NCBI RefSeq assembly: GCF_016921195.1
Contig: NZ_JAFGYF010000001.1
Location: 558,001-622,000, forward strand
Direction: 5' to 3'
Origin: Cellulosimicrobium cellulans
Lineage (GTDB): Bacteria > Actinomycetota > Actinomycetes > Actinomycetales > Cellulomonadaceae
Length of the DNA stretch: 64,000 bases
Shown: in pieces, positions 25,996 through 33,433 of the stretch
How the letters are laid out: every line of letters starts with the position of its first letter
Numbering within the stretch: the stretch's first letter is position 1
Position numbers and translations under genes: made by a program
The notes under the pieces: model-generated
What the model was told of the DNA's origin: nothing
The model's input: only the letters and a program-made list of their open reading frames with translations
Databases searched by the model: none

Positions 25996-27576
25996 GTGAG
26001 CGATCCAGTCAGCATTGAGCGCCTGATCTCCCGTGTCCGTCTTGGAGAACTGCGCATCCCGGGATTTCAGCGCGAGTTTGTGTGGGAGCCGCAGCAAGCG
26101 GCGTTGCTGATGGACAGCATCTTCAAAGGTTTCCCTTTCGGGTCTATCCTCTTGTGGCGAACTGGAAACAAGCTAAATACGGAAAAGCGGCTGGGTGGAT
26201 TTGAATTGCCACTACCCGCCAAGGATTACCCAATTGACTACGTCCTTGATGGACAGCAGCGAGTGACCTCGATATTCGCGACGTTTCAGAATGAGATCGC
26301 GGGTGAGGGCGAGGACCCCGAAGTCTGGCTTCCCATCTACTACGATTTCGAAGCAAAGACCGATGCTCAGGAATCGCGATTCGTAGCACTTCAGCTGAAC
26401 GAGGTGGACGATGCTCGCCACTTCCCGCTTAAGACCTTCTTCAATCCCGTTGCGTTTTCGCGCATGTCGCAGGCGCTTCCAGAGGGTAAGTTCGAAGAAA
26501 TTGTAGTAGTCCAACAGCGCTTCGTTTCGACGCTGATCCCGACGCAGACGTTCGAGACCGAGGATCGGGCGAGTGTCGCAATCGTATTTGAGCGGGTTAA
26601 TCGCCTGGGCATCGAGCTTGACATGTTCCAGCTTCTCACGGCGTGGACGTGGAGCGACGATTTCGACTTGCAGGAGCAGTTCGCGCAGCTTTCGGAGAGT
26701 TTTGCCGAGTTCGGGTTTGGTGAAGTCGGCTCGGACAACGATCTCATGCTGCGGTGTTGCGCCGCTATCCTCGTAGCTGACCCCTCTCCTACGGCACTCA
26801 TTGACGTGAACGGTGCGGAGGTGCGCTCACAGTTCGAAACTGTGTCGCGCGCTCTCGAACTGGCCATCGACTTCCTGCGACGCAACCTCCAGGTGCGGCA
26901 CCTAAAGTTCCTGCCATACCAGGCGTTGCTCATTCCTCTCGCAGCGTACTTTTCGATCGACCAGCACAAGGCTGTCACTGACGCGCATCGGCAGGTGTTG
27001 CTGCGGTGGTTCTGGCGGACATCTTTCTCCCACCGGTACAGCGGCAATCCGCTGCGCAATGTGAGAACTGACGTAACGCAAGCAATGGCGCTACGTCGTG
27101 GAGAGGCCTCAGCTCTCGATGCGATTCGCTCCGACGTTGACGAGAGTTTCTTCCTGGACCACTCCTTCCGATCGACAAACGTGGCGTCAAAGTGCTTGAT
27201 CCTCTTACTGGCGCAGCGGCGGCCGAGGTCGTTTATCAGCGGTGAGCATGTCGAGTTGGACACGGTCCTCGCTGAGCCGAACCGTAAGGAATATCACCAC
27301 TGCTTCCCGAAGGCGTATCTCAAGGCAAATGCGATTGAGTTGGATGACGCTCGGATCAACGCGCTGGCAAACATTGCGTTTATCAGTCGTGTTGACAATC
27401 GAACCATCCTCCACAAGGCGCCGTCCGTGTACAGGGCAGAGGATATGCCTGCTGACAGTTCAGACATTGCCGAAGCTGCGCTGATTCCCGAGTCGCTCTT
27501 TGAAGATGATTGGGAGAAGTACTTGACCGAGCGTGCTGCGCTCCTTGCCGGCGAAGCGCAAGGGCTTGTCGCCTGA
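25996..27576 (+). CDS. DUF262 / HNH (GmrSD-like) putative defence nuclease
   Basis: 526 aa from GTG 25996, weak GAGAGGG upstream. The N-terminal DUF262 domain carries IPGFQREFVWEPQQ and the hallmark DGQQR at residues 85-89 (ParB-like nucleotide-binding fold). The C-terminal domain has HHCFPKAY at residues 434-441, followed by NALANIAFISRVDN, as in the HNH/DUF1524 part of GmrSD-type restriction proteins that cleave modified DNA. The middle is helical. Codon use is far less GC-rich than neighbours, so it is horizontally acquired. It is the only gene of the insertion and ends 26 nt before the restored start codon of the interrupted gene. Anti-phage function is inferred from family. Confidence 0.88.
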   Translation: MSDPVSIERLISRVRLGELRIPGFQREFVWEPQQAALLMDSIFKGFPFGSILLWRTGNKLNTEKRLGGFELPLPAKDYPIDYVLDGQQRVTSIFATFQNEIAGEGEDPEVWLPIYYDFEAKTDAQESRFVALQLNEVDDARHFPLKTFFNPVAFSRMSQALPEGKFEEIVVVQQRFVSTLIPTQTFETEDRASVAIVFERVNRLGIELDMFQLLTAWTWSDDFDLQEQFAQLSESFAEFGFGEVGSDNDLMLRCCAAILVADPSPTALIDVNGAEVRSQFETVSRALELAIDFLRRNLQVRHLKFLPYQALLIPLAAYFSIDQHKAVTDAHRQVLLRWFWRTSFSHRYSGNPLRNVRTDVTQAMALRRGEASALDAIRSDVDESFFLDHSFRSTNVASKCLILLLAQRRPRSFISGEHVELDTVLAEPNRKEYHHCFPKAYLKANAIELDDARINALANIAFISRVDNRTILHKAPSVYRAEDMPADSSDIAEAALIPESLFEDDWEKYLTERAALLAGEAQGLVA

Positions 27577-27590
27577 CCCTCGATGTGAGG

Positions 27591-27605
27591 GATACTCGAC
27601 CCGTG
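27591..27605 (+). promoter_or_regulatory. Replacement leaderless promoter supplied by the insertion
   Basis: GATACT at 27591-27596, a 6-nt spacer, then GTG 27603. The lost host promoter has the same geometry (GAGAAT, 6 nt, GTG at 25739). The insertion therefore replaces both promoter and start region. Confidence 0.55.
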
Positions 27606-29630
27606 TCGAAACTGCGTTCTGCTCCTCGTGTCCGTGCGTCCGAACTCTTGGGACGAGGGTGGCTGAATACCGGCGGGAGGAGCCTCACACTTGGTGATTT
27701 GCGGGGAAGTGTGCTGGTTTTGGACTTCTGGACCTTCTGCTGCGTGAACTGCCTGCACGTCCTCGACGAGCTGCGCGAGCTCGAGGAGCGGCACCGCGAC
27801 GTGCTGGTCGTCGTCGGCGTGCACTCGCCGAAGTTCGAGCACGAGGCGGACCCGGCGGCGCTCGCGGCCGCGGTCGAGCGGTACGAGGTGCACCACCCCG
27901 TGCTCGACGACCCCGAGCTCGTCACCTGGTCCGCGTACGCCGCGCGCGCCTGGCCGACGCTCGTGGTCGTCGACCCCGAGGGCTACGTCGTCGCGCAGAT
28001 GGCGGGGGAGGGGCACGCGTCCGCGATCGCCGCCCTCGTCGACGAGCTCGTCGCGGAGCACGACGCGAAGGGCACGCTGCACCGCGGCGACGGCCCGTAC
28101 GTGCCGCCCGCGCCGTCGTCGGGCACGCTGCGCTTCCCCGCGAAGGCGATCGAGCTGTCCGGCGGCAACCTCCTCGTCGCGGACGCCGGGCACCACTCGC
28201 TCGCCGAGCTCCTGCCCGACGGCGAGACGCTCGTCCGGCGCATCGGGTCCGGCGAGCGCGGTCTCGCCGACGGCGGGCCCGACGACGCGCGGTTCGCCGA
28301 GCCCAACGGGCTGTGCCTCGTCCCGGTCGAGCTGCGGTCATGGCTCGAGTACGACGTCGTCGTCGCGGACACGGCGAACCACGTCCTGCGCGGCGTACGC
28401 CTCGCCGACGGTCACGTGACGACCGTCGCGGGCACGGGCGAGCAGTTCATGGTCGGCGGGGTCGAGAACGTCGTGCTGCGGGAGGGGCGGGGCGCCGACG
28501 TCACCGGCCACGGTCCTGCCGCGCCGGGCGGACAGTACCCGCCGCTCGACGTGCGCCTCTCCTCACCGTGGGACGTGACCTGGTCGCAGGACCTCGCGGC
28601 GTTCGTCGTGGCGATGGCCGGGAACCACACGCTGTGGGCGTTCGACGGCGAGCAGGGCTCGATGACGCACCTCGCCGGGACCATGAACGAGGGCCTGGAG
28701 GACGGCCCCGGTGAGTCGGCGTGGTTCGCGCAGCCGTCCGGACTGGCCGTCGGCGCGGACCGGGCGATCTGGGTCGCCGACGCGGAGACGTCGGCGCTGC
28801 GCCGCGTGACCCCGGTGCCCGGCAGGGGCGTCGAGGTCCGGACCGCCGTCGGACAAGGGCTGTTCGACTTCGGCCACCGCGACGGCCCGGCCGAGCAGGC
28901 GCTCATGCAGCATCCGCTCGGGGTCGCGACGCTGCCCGACGGGAGCGTCGTCGTCGCAGACACCTACGACGGCGCGCTGCGCCGGTTCGCGCCCGCGACC
29001 GGCGACGCCGGGAGCGTCGGGGACGACACCTCCGGAACCCGCCTCGCCGGTGAGGTCACGACGCTCGCGACGGGCCTCGCCGAGCCGAGCGGCGTCGTCG
29101 TGCAGGTGGGCGAGGGGCCGGACGGCGAGCCGCAGGTGCACCTGCTCGTCGTGGAGTCCGCGGCGCACCGCCTGACGCGCGTCGCGCTCCCGGCGTCGCT
29201 CGCGGGCGAGGTGCTCGACGGCGGCGCGCACCGCACGCAGCGCCCCGTCACCGACATCGGGGCCGGGCCGCTGTGGCTCGACGTCCCGTTCGTCCCGGCG
29301 CCGGGCCAGAAGCTCGACGACCGGTTCGGCCCGTCGACCGAGCTGCGCGTGAGCGCGACGCCGACCGAGCTCCTGCTGTCCGGGGAGGGCGTCGGCGTCG
29401 AGCTCGGTCGCGACCTCGTCATCAATCCCGAGGTCCGCGAGGGCGTGCTGCACGTGACGGCCCGGGCGGCGTCGTGCGACGTGGTCCCGCTCGGCCCCGA
29501 CGGCGAGCCCGACCCGGACGTGTTCCCCGCGTGCCACCTCGCCCAGCAGGACTGGGGCGTCCCGGTCCGGGTCGTCGACCGAGGCGAGCCGGGCGACGTC
29601 CCGTCGCTCACGCTCCCGCTGCGCGGCTGA
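27603..29630 (+). CDS. Thioredoxin-fold / NHL-repeat protein (hybrid 5' end)
   Basis: 675 aa. Residues 1 to about 150 form a thioredoxin/AhpC-like domain with DFWTFCCVNCLHVL; the redox pair is Cys47-Cys50 and an extra Cys46 precedes it. About 185-545 are NHL/beta-propeller repeats (repeated LPDG, VADT and VAGTG motifs). A C-terminal beta-rich domain follows. Proteins of this architecture resemble NHLRC2; a thiol-redox role is inferred. Codons 1-40 are low in GC and come from the insertion, and the rest is host-type sequence, joined in frame at GACTTCTGGA. It ends before a 90-bp palindromic repeat. Confidence 0.92.
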   Translation: MSKLRSAPRVRASELLGRGWLNTGGRSLTLGDLRGSVLVLDFWTFCCVNCLHVLDELRELEERHRDVLVVVGVHSPKFEHEADPAALAAAVERYEVHHPVLDDPELVTWSAYAARAWPTLVVVDPEGYVVAQMAGEGHASAIAALVDELVAEHDAKGTLHRGDGPYVPPAPSSGTLRFPAKAIELSGGNLLVADAGHHSLAELLPDGETLVRRIGSGERGLADGGPDDARFAEPNGLCLVPVELRSWLEYDVVVADTANHVLRGVRLADGHVTTVAGTGEQFMVGGVENVVLREGRGADVTGHGPAAPGGQYPPLDVRLSSPWDVTWSQDLAAFVVAMAGNHTLWAFDGEQGSMTHLAGTMNEGLEDGPGESAWFAQPSGLAVGADRAIWVADAETSALRRVTPVPGRGVEVRTAVGQGLFDFGHRDGPAEQALMQHPLGVATLPDGSVVVADTYDGALRRFAPATGDAGSVGDDTSGTRLAGEVTTLATGLAEPSGVVVQVGEGPDGEPQVHLLVVESAAHRLTRVALPASLAGEVLDGGAHRTQRPVTDIGAGPLWLDVPFVPAPGQKLDDRFGPSTELRVSATPTELLLSGEGVGVELGRDLVINPEVREGVLHVTARAASCDVVPLGPDGEPDPDVFPACHLAQQDWGVPVRVVDRGEPGDVPSLTLPLRG

Positions 29631-29646
29631 CCGACGACCGAAGCCC

Positions 29647-29736
29647 GCCGACCCCGGGCTTATCGTGCCGGATCCAGCCGAACCCGGGGATGTCGCCGGG
29701 TTCGGCGCGCGAGGTGCCGATAACCCCGGGTTCGGC
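29647..29736. repeat. 90-bp tripartite palindromic repeat, copy 1
   Basis: Three 30-bp blocks. The centre (29677-29706) is a palindrome, GCCGAACCCGG-N8-CCGGGTTCGGC. The outer blocks are imperfect inverted repeats of each other, sharing TTATCG/CGATAA at the place where other copies carry different paired bases. It sits between the convergent NHL and EIIA genes, so it may also act as a terminator. Confidence 0.8.
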
Positions 29737-29744
29737 GCCGGGCG

Positions 29745-30209
29745 TCAGCCCCAGGTGAGGAGCTCCTCGCCGCGGGCGGCCCACGCGCCGACCTCGGCGA
29801 GCGAGGTCACGTCGTCGGGGACCGCCTCGAGCGCGACGACCGGGCACACCGCCGACCGACCGCCGTCGCGCACCGCCTTCGGGTCCCACGAGACGAGCAC
29901 GGTGCCGCGCTGGACGTGGTCGCCCTGCGCGACGTGCGTGGTGAAGCCCGCGCCGCCGAGCTGCACGGTGTTGATGCCGAGGTGCACCAGGACGGCGCGG
30001 CCGTCGTCGTGCTGGACGACGAACGCGTGCGGGTGCAGCTTGACGACCGTGCCCGTGATGGGCGCGACGGCCTCGCCGCCCTGCGCGTCGTCGGGCTCGA
30101 CGGCGAGCCCCGGCCCGACGAGCCCCGCCGAGAAGACGGGGTCGTCGACGTCGGCGACGTCGACGACCGTGCCCGTGACGGGCACGAGCACCGTGAGCGG
30201 CGCGGCCAT
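29745..30209 (-). CDS. PTS glucose/GlcNAc-type EIIA component
   Basis: 154 aa. Crr-type EIIA with VVDVADVDDPVFSAGLVGPGLAV, HPHAFVV (His61) and the phosphorylation site VHLGINTV (His76). It accepts phosphate from HPr and passes it to EIIB, and the free form may regulate other systems. Its ATG overlaps the stop of the EIIB gene by 1 nt, so EIIB and EIIA are translated together. A longer open frame upstream is the shadow of the EIIB gene. Confidence 0.93.
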   Translation of the reverse strand: MAAPLTVLVPVTGTVVDVADVDDPVFSAGLVGPGLAVEPDDAQGGEAVAPITGTVVKLHPHAFVVQHDDGRAVLVHLGINTVQLGGAGFTTHVAQGDHVQRGTVLVSWDPKAVRDGGRSAVCPVVALEAVPDDVTSLAEVGAWAARGEELLTWG

Positions 30210-30439
30210 CAGCGCAGGTCCTCGATGTCGGAGGCGATGTTGTCGGCCTCGGGGCCGACGATGACCTGGATCGCGGCGCCGGACCGCACGACGGCGATCG
30301 CCCCGGCGGCGGTCAGGGTCGCGTCGTCGACGAGCGCGGGGTCCTCGACCTCGACGCGCAGGCGCGTGATGCACGCCTCCAGGTCGACGACGTTCGCGTC
30401 GCCGCCGAGGCCTCGGAGGATCTGCTCTGCCTTGCTCAC
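30209..30439 (-). CDS. PTS EIIB component (first of two)
   Basis: 76 aa, a complete glucose-family EIIB domain with the phosphocysteine in EACITRLRVEV (Cys23). It donates phosphate to the sugar carried by EIIC. It lies 148 bp downstream of a second EIIB gene on the same strand; the gap shows a GC-rich hairpin-like stretch (CCGGCCGGGGCCGG) but no gene. The two EIIB proteins differ clearly in sequence. Confidence 0.9.
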   Translation of the reverse strand: MSKAEQILRGLGGDANVVDLEACITRLRVEVEDPALVDDATLTAAGAIAVVRSGAAIQVIVGPEADNIASDIEDLR

Positions 30440-30587
30440 GGGTGCTCCTCGTGGTCGTGCTCCGGCCGGGGCCGGGTCAGGTGTCCCGGCCGGCTGCCGT
30501 GCCGGTCGGGGTGCGCGGGGCGCGCGGGTCGGGACGCCGTCGACGGCGGTGGTGCGACGGCGGTGGTGCTGCGGTCGTGGCGGGTCC

Positions 30588-30833
30588 TCACATGAGGTCG
30601 GCGAGGTCGGACGCGATCGTGTCGACCTGCGGGCCGACGACGACCTGGACGACCCGGCCGTTGACCATGACGCCGAACGCCCCGGCGCGCCGCAGGAGCG
30701 CGGCGTCGACGAGCGCGGGGTCCTTGACGAGCGATCTCAACCGGGTCGTGCACGGGTCGATCTCGTCGATGTTCGCCACCCCGCCGAGCCCGGCGAGGAT
30801 CGTCGCGGCGCGCTCTGCGTCGGACTGTGTCAT
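30588..30833 (-). CDS. PTS EIIB component (second)
   Basis: 81 aa, ATG overlapping the stop of the GntR gene (ATGA). EIIB domain with phosphocysteine Cys28 in DPCTTRLRSLVKDPALV. As in the other EIIB, the residues after the cysteine (TTRLR) match the glucose/GlcNAc family. Translational coupling to the regulator is unusual. Either EIIB may serve the single visible EIIC at 32036. Confidence 0.9.
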   Translation of the reverse strand: MTQSDAERAATILAGLGGVANIDEIDPCTTRLRSLVKDPALVDAALLRRAGAFGVMVNGRVVQVVVGPQVDTIASDLADLM

Positions 30834-31669
30834 CGGTCGTTCCCTTCGGTCGCCCGGGCCGGCACTGGCACGGGGTCGAGGTCGTCGGTGGTCGTCGTCT
30901 CGGGGTTGCTCGTCATGGGGGTCGCGCCGGTGCGCGGCACGAGCGTCGGCCTCGCCTCGCGCAGCGGGACGAACACGCTGTACCGGTCGCCGCGGTAGCT
31001 CGACCGCGAGTACATGAGCGGTGCGTCGCCCGCGAACGTGCGGCGGACGGTGCGCATGACGGCCCGCGACGCGCGCAGCCCGAGGAGCTTCTGCTCCTGG
31101 ACCGTGGCGTCCGACGCGGTGATCGTGTCCTCGCCCCACGTCGGGGCCAGGCCGCGCTCGCGCAGGGCGCCGTAGAGGCTCTCGGGGACGCCGTCGTCGA
31201 GGAGGTCGGGCGCGAGGTCGACGGGGATCCATGCCTCCTCGACGCTCATGGGCGACCCGTCGGCGGAGCGCAGGCGCACCACGTGGTGCATGGGGTCGCC
31301 CGTCGCGCGCCCGAGCGACTCGGCGACCGAGGCCGGCGCGGGCACCGTGCCGGCCTCGAGCACGTCGGTGCCCGGCTCCATCCCGCGGCGCCTCGCCTCC
31401 TCGCCGAACGTCGTGAGGCGCATCTCGAAGTCCGCGCGCGGCGGGGCGACGAACGTCCCGCGGCCCTGCGCGCGCTCGAGCACGCCCTCGGTCACGAGCG
31501 CGTCGATCGCCTGGCGCACGGTCATGCGCGAGACGCCGAACTTCTCCGTGAGGCTGCGCTCCGACGGCACCGCGTCGCCGACGGAGAGCTCGCTCGCCAC
31601 GAGGTCGGCGAGGTAGGCGCGCACCGTGAGGTACTTGTGCTCGCTCGCCTTCGATCGTGACCTGCTCAT
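30830..31669 (-). CDS. dasR: GntR/HutC-family regulator, DasR-like
   Basis: 279 aa from ATG 31669; ATG 31696 is an alternative. Winged helix near the N-terminus (VPSERSLTEKFGVSRMTVRQAIDALVTEGVLERAQGRGTFV in the first 75 residues), then a UTRA effector domain (MHHVVRLRSADGSPMSVEEAWIP through YSRSSYRGDRYSVFVPL). DasR represses chitin/GlcNAc PTS genes and is released by glucosamine-6-phosphate in streptomycetes. Sites matching its dre consensus lie before EIIC and HPr here, which supports the name. The C-terminus has an extra acidic/proline tail. Confidence 0.85.
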   Translation of the reverse strand: MSRSRSKASEHKYLTVRAYLADLVASELSVGDAVPSERSLTEKFGVSRMTVRQAIDALVTEGVLERAQGRGTFVAPPRADFEMRLTTFGEEARRRGMEPGTDVLEAGTVPAPASVAESLGRATGDPMHHVVRLRSADGSPMSVEEAWIPVDLAPDLLDDGVPESLYGALRERGLAPTWGEDTITASDATVQEQKLLGLRASRAVMRTVRRTFAGDAPLMYSRSSYRGDRYSVFVPLREARPTLVPRTGATPMTSNPETTTTDDLDPVPVPARATEGNDR

Positions 31670-31839
31670 CGTCGTGCCGCGTCTCTTTCCTGTCATCGGT
31701 CCCGCGTCTGCGTCGGTGCCTGGCCCGGACGGGCCGTCCTGCGTCGGTGCCTCGATCTCCACGGGTGCATTGTCCGTCGTCCGACCTGCGGCGACGCGAG
31801 TCGTGGACCTGCCCGTGTGTCCCGGGTCACCTCCGGGGG

Positions 31840-31891
31840 TTGACACATCATGAGGTCTAGACCACTCTTCCTGCAAGTGGTCCAGACAACC
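31840..31891 (+). promoter_or_regulatory. EIIC promoter with two dre-like (DasR) operators
   Basis: TTGACA at 31840-31845 is a good -35 box, with a -10 candidate CACTCT at 31863-31868. TGAGGTCTAGACCACT (31851-31866) fills the spacer and matches the dre consensus ACTGGTCTAGACCACT. A weaker site AGTGGTCCAGACAACC follows at 31876-31891. Bound regulator would cover the promoter. The 366-bp gap from 31670 to 32035 holds only this and a leader of about 150 nt ending in GGAGGAGAAC. Confidence 0.8.
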
Positions 31892-32035
31892 TGGACCGGG
31901 TGTTCGGGGACGACGGCCCCAGGTCTTCTCGTCGTGCCCCGGGACCGGCAACGACGCCCGTACGACGTCGCGCCACAGCCGCCGCTCGACGCACCTCGGC
32001 CTGCGCCCCAGGCCCACCCAGGAGGAGAACGACAC

Positions 32036-33433
32036 ATGACCACCGTCGCCGAACCGACGAGGACGAAGAAGGGCGTGCCCGGCTTCGCGCAGCTCCAGCG
32101 CGTCGGGCGCTCGCTCATGCTGCCCATCGCGTCCCTGCCCGCCGCCGCGCTCCTGCTGCGCCTGGGCCAGCCCGACATGCTCGGCGCCGACGGCGTGGCC
32201 GGCACCTTCGCGTGGATGCAGCCCGTCGCCGACGTGCTCGGGGCGGCCGGCAACGCGCTGTTCGCCAACCTGCCGATCATCTTCGCCCTCGGCGTCGCGG
32301 TCGGGTACGCGAAGAAGTCCGACGGGACGACGGGCCTCGCGGCCCTCATCGGCTACCTCGTCTTCAAGGGCGTCAGCGACTCCCTCTCGCCCTACGTGCT
32401 CGGCAAGGCCGCCGAGGGCGAGACGCAGGAGCTCATCAACTACGGCGTGCTCGGGGGCATCGTCATCGGCCTCACGGCGGCGCTGCTCTACCAGAAGTAC
32501 TACCGGATCAAGCTGCCTCCGTACCTCGCGTTCTTCGGCGGGCGACGCTTCGTCCCGATCGTCACCGCGGGTGTGTCGGTCCTCATCGCCGTGGTCGGCG
32601 CCCTGATCTACCCCGCCTTCGACTGGCTGATCAACGACACGATCGGTGGGTTCGTCACGGGTTCGACGATCCTCGGCGCGTTCATCTTCGGCACGCTCAA
32701 CCGTCTGCTCGTCCCGATCGGCCTGCACCACCTGCTCAACTCGCTGCCGTGGTTCCAGTTCGGCGAGTACACCGCGCCCGACGGCACGGTCGCCCAGGGC
32801 GACATCTTCCGGTTCCTGGCGGGTGATCCCACGGCCGGCACGTTCCTCACCGGCTTCTTCCCCATCATGATGTTCGCGCTCCCGGCCGCTGCGCTCGCGA
32901 TCGTCCACACCGCCAAGCCGGCTCAGCGCAAGGTCGTCGCGGGCATCATGGGCTCCGCCGCGCTCGTCTCGTTCGTCACGGGCGTGACCGAGCCGCTCGA
33001 GTTCGCGTTCGTCTTCGTCGCCTACCCGCTGTACGTCATCCACGCGGTGCTCACGGGGACGTCGCTCGCCCTGGTCAACGCTCTCGGTATCCGCGACGGC
33101 TTCGGGTTCTCGGCCGGCGCGATCGACTACCTGCTGAACTTCCGGATCGCCGAGATGCCGCTCCTGCTCATCCCGATCGGGCTCGGCTACGCGGTGATCT
33201 ACTACTTCCTCTTCCGCTTCGTCATCACGCGCTGGAACCTGCGGACCCCGGGCCGCGAGGACGACACCGACGGTGCTGTCGAGGCGACGGGGGCCGCGGG
33301 GGCGACCGGCACCCCGACGGTGGACGCTCCGGTGCTCGACGCCCCGACGGCCGCGCGAGGCGACCGAGCCACCGACGGCACCGAGGGCGACGTCCCGAGC
33401 CGGACCGGCTCGGGCAGCGGAGGCACGGCGTGA
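32036..33433 (+). CDS. PTS EIIC permease, glucose/N-acetylglucosamine family
   Basis: 465 aa, GGAGGAGAAC before ATG 32036. About ten membrane helices, conserved EIIC motifs including LMLPIASLPAAALLLRLGQ, GLHHLLNSLPWFQFGEY and the substrate-contact TGVTEPLEFAF. The cytoplasmic tail (from about residue 400) is Thr/Gly/Asp-rich and carries no EIIB or EIIA domain, so phosphate must come from the separate EIIB/EIIA genes on the other strand. dre-like sites favour GlcNAc (NagE2-type) over glucose as substrate (inference). Confidence 0.93.
   Translation: MTTVAEPTRTKKGVPGFAQLQRVGRSLMLPIASLPAAALLLRLGQPDMLGADGVAGTFAWMQPVADVLGAAGNALFANLPIIFALGVAVGYAKKSDGTTGLAALIGYLVFKGVSDSLSPYVLGKAAEGETQELINYGVLGGIVIGLTAALLYQKYYRIKLPPYLAFFGGRRFVPIVTAGVSVLIAVVGALIYPAFDWLINDTIGGFVTGSTILGAFIFGTLNRLLVPIGLHHLLNSLPWFQFGEYTAPDGTVAQGDIFRFLAGDPTAGTFLTGFFPIMMFALPAAALAIVHTAKPAQRKVVAGIMGSAALVSFVTGVTEPLEFAFVFVAYPLYVIHAVLTGTSLALVNALGIRDGFGFSAGAIDYLLNFRIAEMPLLLIPIGLGYAVIYYFLFRFVITRWNLRTPGREDDTDGAVEATGAAGATGTPTVDAPVLDAPTAARGDRATDGTEGDVPSRTGSGSGGTA

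Larger units (their letters stand above)
25853..27732 (+). mobile_element. Low-GC insertion carrying a DUF262 gene and a replacement 5' end of the target gene
   Basis: Bounded by the direct repeat GACTTCTGGA (25853-25862 and 27723-27732), 1870 bp from repeat to repeat. Past the repeat the two ends differ by two bases (GG versus CC) and then share TTCT. Base composition drops abruptly to roughly 55% GC by eye. Contents: about 130 bp of leader, one gene (25996-27576), then a promoter and about 120 bp recreating the first 43 codons of the host gene with different codons. There is no recombinase, transposase or terminal inverted repeat. It behaves like an integrated attL/attR element or its derivative; the mobilising enzyme is not in the window. 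Confidence 0.75.

Noticed and set aside
25853-27732. Reading the low-GC insert as an insertion sequence
   Set aside because: There is no transposase, no terminal inverted repeats and no short target duplication of IS type; the direct repeat is part of the target gene and the 5' end is re-supplied.
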